39,511 bases of DNA from an uncultured Saccharofermentans sp. Lineage in GTDB: Bacteria; Bacillota; Clostridia; Saccharofermentanales; Saccharofermentanaceae. This document shows, piece after piece, positions 36,593-39,511 of the stretch (its first letter is position 1; every line of letters starts with the position of its first letter). Below the pieces are notes generated by a model. It had not been told where the DNA came from and ran no database searches. It saw only the letters and a program-made list of their open reading frames with translations. A program made the position numbers and the translations under genes. Where the stretch lies: the NCBI GenBank assembly GCA_905234715.1, contig CAJOJI010000033.1, positions 1 through 39,511 of the forward strand. Reading direction: 5' to 3'.

Positions 36593-37717
36593 TCAGGTGT
36601 TCCGCGACATCGAAATGTTGAGGATAACCCCGAACGCCAGATAATTGATCAGCATTGCCGTACCTCCGTAACTGATGAAAGGAAGCGGGATACCTGTGAT
36701 GGGCAGAAGACCTACGGCCATGCCCATGTTCTCGATATAGTGGAATGCAAAGTATCCGGTAAATCCGGTAAGCATGTACGAAGCAGATTTGGAAGGAACC
36801 TTTGCCGCAACGTAAAGACATCTGCAAAGGAAGAAAAACGCAAGGATTATTACGGCAGTCGTGCCGATGAATCCCATGTGTTCCGATATGGCAGCGAAAA
36901 TGAAGTCACTCTCCTTAACCGGAACGCTAGTAAGGATTCCCGTATGGTTACCGGTAAGACCACCTGAAGCGATGGCAGCTTTGGACTGCATCAGGTTATA
37001 CTCCGAACGCGGGTCGGAACCCTGGAATACGAGTGATAAGATTCTGTCCTTCTGGTAAGGCTTTAAGTAGAAGAACCATACCGCAGGAACTACGATTACG
37101 ACGAATGATGAGAATGCAAGAAGGAAGTATCTGTAACGAACACCCCATGTAAAGAGCATGCATACGAAAGTGAATATGATAACCATCGCCGTACCGAAGT
37201 CAGGCTGTGCAAGGATGAGGAGCATCGGAGGCGCATAAACGGCAGCCATGATGCCGAATCCCTTGAGCATTGTATATTCCTTGTTGTGCATCGACTCGAA
37301 AATATCGGCAGCCACCATAATAAGTCCGATCTTTGCGAGCTCGGAAGGCTGGAAGTTACCGATGATAGGAAGATTGAGCCAGGAATCCGCACCCCATGAT
37401 GCAGCGAGAGAATAACCGTCGATAGGAACGAGTATCAAAAGGAAAAGTGACGCAGCATAGATGATACGTCCTACGATCTTAAGGAGATGTTCATCGAGCA
37501 AACTGATGATGAGAGCGCCGATGATACCTCCGACCGTTGCAACTATCTGTCTGTAGTAGTTACCGGGATATGCAGCGTATCCTTTTGAGAGAACTTTCTG
37601 AAGAACGTAAAGGCCGATTATCGTCATTGCCAATACGGGCACGACAAGATAATAGTCGACGGTCTTAAGACCGTCTTTCCCGCGAAGTCTTACAACGCCG
37701 GAACCAGCCTTATCCAT
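36593..37717 (-). CDS. rodA: RodA-type SEDS glycosyltransferase
   Basis: Multi-TM SEDS protein; ITGIPLPFISYGGTAMLINYLAFGVILNI. Confidence 0.9.
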   Translation of the reverse strand: MDKAGSGVVRLRGKDGLKTVDYYLVVPVLAMTIIGLYVLQKVLSKGYAAYPGNYYRQIVATVGGIIGALIISLLDEHLLKIVGRIIYAASLFLLILVPIDGYSLAASWGADSWLNLPIIGNFQPSELAKIGLIMVAADIFESMHNKEYTMLKGFGIMAAVYAPPMLLILAQPDFGTAMVIIFTFVCMLFTWGVRYRYFLLAFSSFVVIVVPAVWFFYLKPYQKDRILSLVFQGSDPRSEYNLMQSKAAIASGGLTGNHTGILTSVPVKESDFIFAAISEHMGFIGTTAVIILAFFFLCRCLYVAAKVPSKSASYMLTGFTGYFAFHYIENMGMAVGLLPITGIPLPFISYGGTAMLINYLAFGVILNISMSRNT

Positions 37718-38610
37718 TATTTCTTCTTACCTTCTCCTGCGCCTTCTTCAGCAAAGAGCTTCTTGGGGAAACCCTTCTTCTCGAATCTCTTGGTTCTTGC
37801 ATAAGCAATATAGATAAGAGCAGCAATAACAAAGATCAAAGAAAGGAGCTGTGAGATCCTGATGGATGTGTGACCGATGTAAAGAGAATCTGTTCTCATT
37901 CCTTCGATGAAGAATCTTGCTGTTCCGTAAAGTGCGAAATATGCGCATGAAGTCTCGAAAGGGATCTTCGAATGCTTTCTGATGTACATCAGGATGAAGA
38001 AGATGGTGAGATCTGCAAGCGACTCATATAAGAATGTCGGATGAACGGGCATTGTTGAAACAAGAGTCGGGCACTCGGTTACAAGGTAGCTCTGAACTGT
38101 TGAGCTTGTCATACCCCACGGAAGTGTGGTTGTTGTACCGAAGCACTCCTGATTGAAGAAGTTGCCCCATCTGCCGATAGCCTGTCCCAAAGGCAGATAA
38201 ACTACGCAGTAATCGGCGAGTTCTCTGAAAGGGATCTTTCTGACGCGGCACATGACAATTCCGCCGATGAATACGAGGATAACGCCTCCGTAGATTGCAA
38301 GTCCGCCGGATCTAAGATCGAAGATGGCCTTTAAGTTCTTGCCGTAGTAATCCCAGTTGCATGCTACGAAGTATGCTCTGGCGCCGATGATGGCACAGGG
38401 GATTATCATGAGGATCGTATCGTAAACAAGTCCTTCAGGGAACTTGAGGCTCTTTGCCTGCTTAACTGCGAGAATAACGCTAATTACAAGCGCAGCAGCT
38501 ATCAAAAGACCGTACCAGTAAACCTCAATGTTTCCGATAGTGAATGCAACCGGATTAACATTCAGAGTCCATCCCAGTCCCGGGAACTTAACTTCAACGT
38601 AATTTATCAT
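37717..38610 (-). CDS. lgt: Prolipoprotein diacylglyceryl transferase
   Basis: IEVYWYGLLIA, RSGGLAIYGG, GRWGNFFNQECFG, HPTFLYES. Confidence 0.95.
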   Translation of the reverse strand: MINYVEVKFPGLGWTLNVNPVAFTIGNIEVYWYGLLIAAALVISVILAVKQAKSLKFPEGLVYDTILMIIPCAIIGARAYFVACNWDYYGKNLKAIFDLRSGGLAIYGGVILVFIGGIVMCRVRKIPFRELADYCVVYLPLGQAIGRWGNFFNQECFGTTTTLPWGMTSSTVQSYLVTECPTLVSTMPVHPTFLYESLADLTIFFILMYIRKHSKIPFETSCAYFALYGTARFFIEGMRTDSLYIGHTSIRISQLLSLIFVIAALIYIAYARTKRFEKKGFPKKLFAEEGAGEGKKK

Positions 38611-38707
38611 GTTTCCTTATCCTCCCTGCCCTTTTTAAGGGTCAGTAAATCCCTGATATATTACCACAAAAAGAAGTATATAACTTTGGGCACTTCCATT
38701 TCGCGGT

Positions 38708-39511
38708 TTAAATGAGGTTTTTAATATATTCCAATGCCTGTTCCTTATTGAGGTTTACGGCATTTATAAGTTCTTCTTTCGATGTCATCTTCGATTCGGG
38801 TCTTAAGAAGTGCAAAAGCTCGATCTCGAGATTGGCTCCGTAGATATCCTCGTCGAAATCAAAGATGAACGTCTCAACCACATCATTTACGGCATCTTCA
38901 AGCGTAGGTCTTCTTCCGATGTTTGTTACGCCGTAAAGAGTTCTCTTGCCCAGGATGACGCGTGAAACGTATACGCCTCTTCTTACGACGAACTTATCTT
39001 CAGGCACGATGATGTTAGCCGTGGGGAATCCCATTTCCCTGCCGAGCTGTTTGCCCTGAACGCATCTGCCGGAATAGACGTAATTTCTTCCGCCGCAAAG
39101 ATCTCTTGCAAGATCGACATCGCCTTCCACAAGAGCATCCCTGAGCCACGTTGTAGATATCTTTTTATCCGTGCCTTCAAGAAGATGATCTTTAACGACG
39201 ATCACGCGGACATCATTTTCTTTCGCGAACTCTTTAATCATGGCAACATCGCCTCTGGCATCTTTGCCGAATCTGTAGTCCTCGCCCATTATGAGCGTAT
39301 CGGCGATGCAGCGGTAAAGCAGGATATTCTTAAGATAATCCTCAGGTTCCATATCCTTGACCGTATCGAAATCCAATACCAGAAGTTCGTCAGCGCCTGT
39401 TCCGTTTACGAGTTTTAATCTCTCTTCTGGTGTGTAAAGAATCTTGTTGTCCTGCTTAAAAAGATTCTTGAATGTCTGGACAGTTGATGTCAGTCCGTCT
39501 CTTTCTGCAAC
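38708..39511 (-). CDS. ribF: Bifunctional riboflavin kinase/FAD synthetase (5' end beyond window)
   Basis: TLIMGEDYRFGKDARGD, STTWLRDALVEGD, GREMGFPTANI; frame continues upstream to the window edge (VAERDGLTSTVQTFKNLFKQ...). Confidence 0.92.
   Translation of the reverse strand, partial: VAERDGLTSTVQTFKNLFKQDNKILYTPEERLKLVNGTGADELLVLDFDTVKDMEPEDYLKNILLYRCIADTLIMGEDYRFGKDARGDVAMIKEFAKENDVRVIVVKDHLLEGTDKKISTTWLRDALVEGDVDLARDLCGGRNYVYSGRCVQGKQLGREMGFPTANIIVPEDKFVVRRGVYVSRVILGKRTLYGVTNIGRRPTLEDAVNDVVETFIFDFDEDIYGANLEIELLHFLRPESKMTSKEELINAVNLNKEQALEYIKNLI

Noticed and set aside
1-39511. CRISPR array
   Set aside because: No regularly spaced repeats of 20-40 bp were seen; only the two isolated 40-bp copies and coding low-complexity repeats

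Overview
The window reads as a Clostridia-like (low-GC Firmicutes) chromosome segment with two parts. (1) About 1-5300 is a degraded accessory island: a C-terminally truncated large serine recombinase behind a perfect consensus promoter, an AbiEi/AbiEii toxin-antitoxin pair, a lipoprotein gene flanked by two 40-bp direct repeats, and a ~255-bp two-armed inverted-repeat structure. It is bordered by tRNA-Ser(CGA). (2) About 5450-39511 is mostly conserved chromosome, nearly all on the minus strand: DJ-1/PfpI protein, mntP behind a yybP-ykoY (Mn2+) riboswitch, XRE-cupin regulator plus acyl-CoA synthetase, hemW, an ATPase/TOPRIM-like pair, coaD, rsmD, recG, nth, a two-component system, nrdR and a dcw cluster (mraZ-rsmH-ftsL-like-PBP-murE-murF-ftsW-murG-ftsQ-ftsZ) lacking mraY, murD and ftsA. 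Past mraZ lie a DUF1508 protein, a lipoprotein, a GH32-PfkB fusion (sucrose-6-P hydrolase plus fructokinase), rodA, lgt and partial ribF. The most interesting points are the natural hydrolase-kinase fusion, the inverted-repeat element near 5.0 kb, the ATPase/TOPRIM pair (possible defence module), the missing canonical FtsZ C-terminal peptide together with no local ftsA, and two probable frame disruptions (histidine kinase and murG start). All calls come from reading the sequence; no searches were run.
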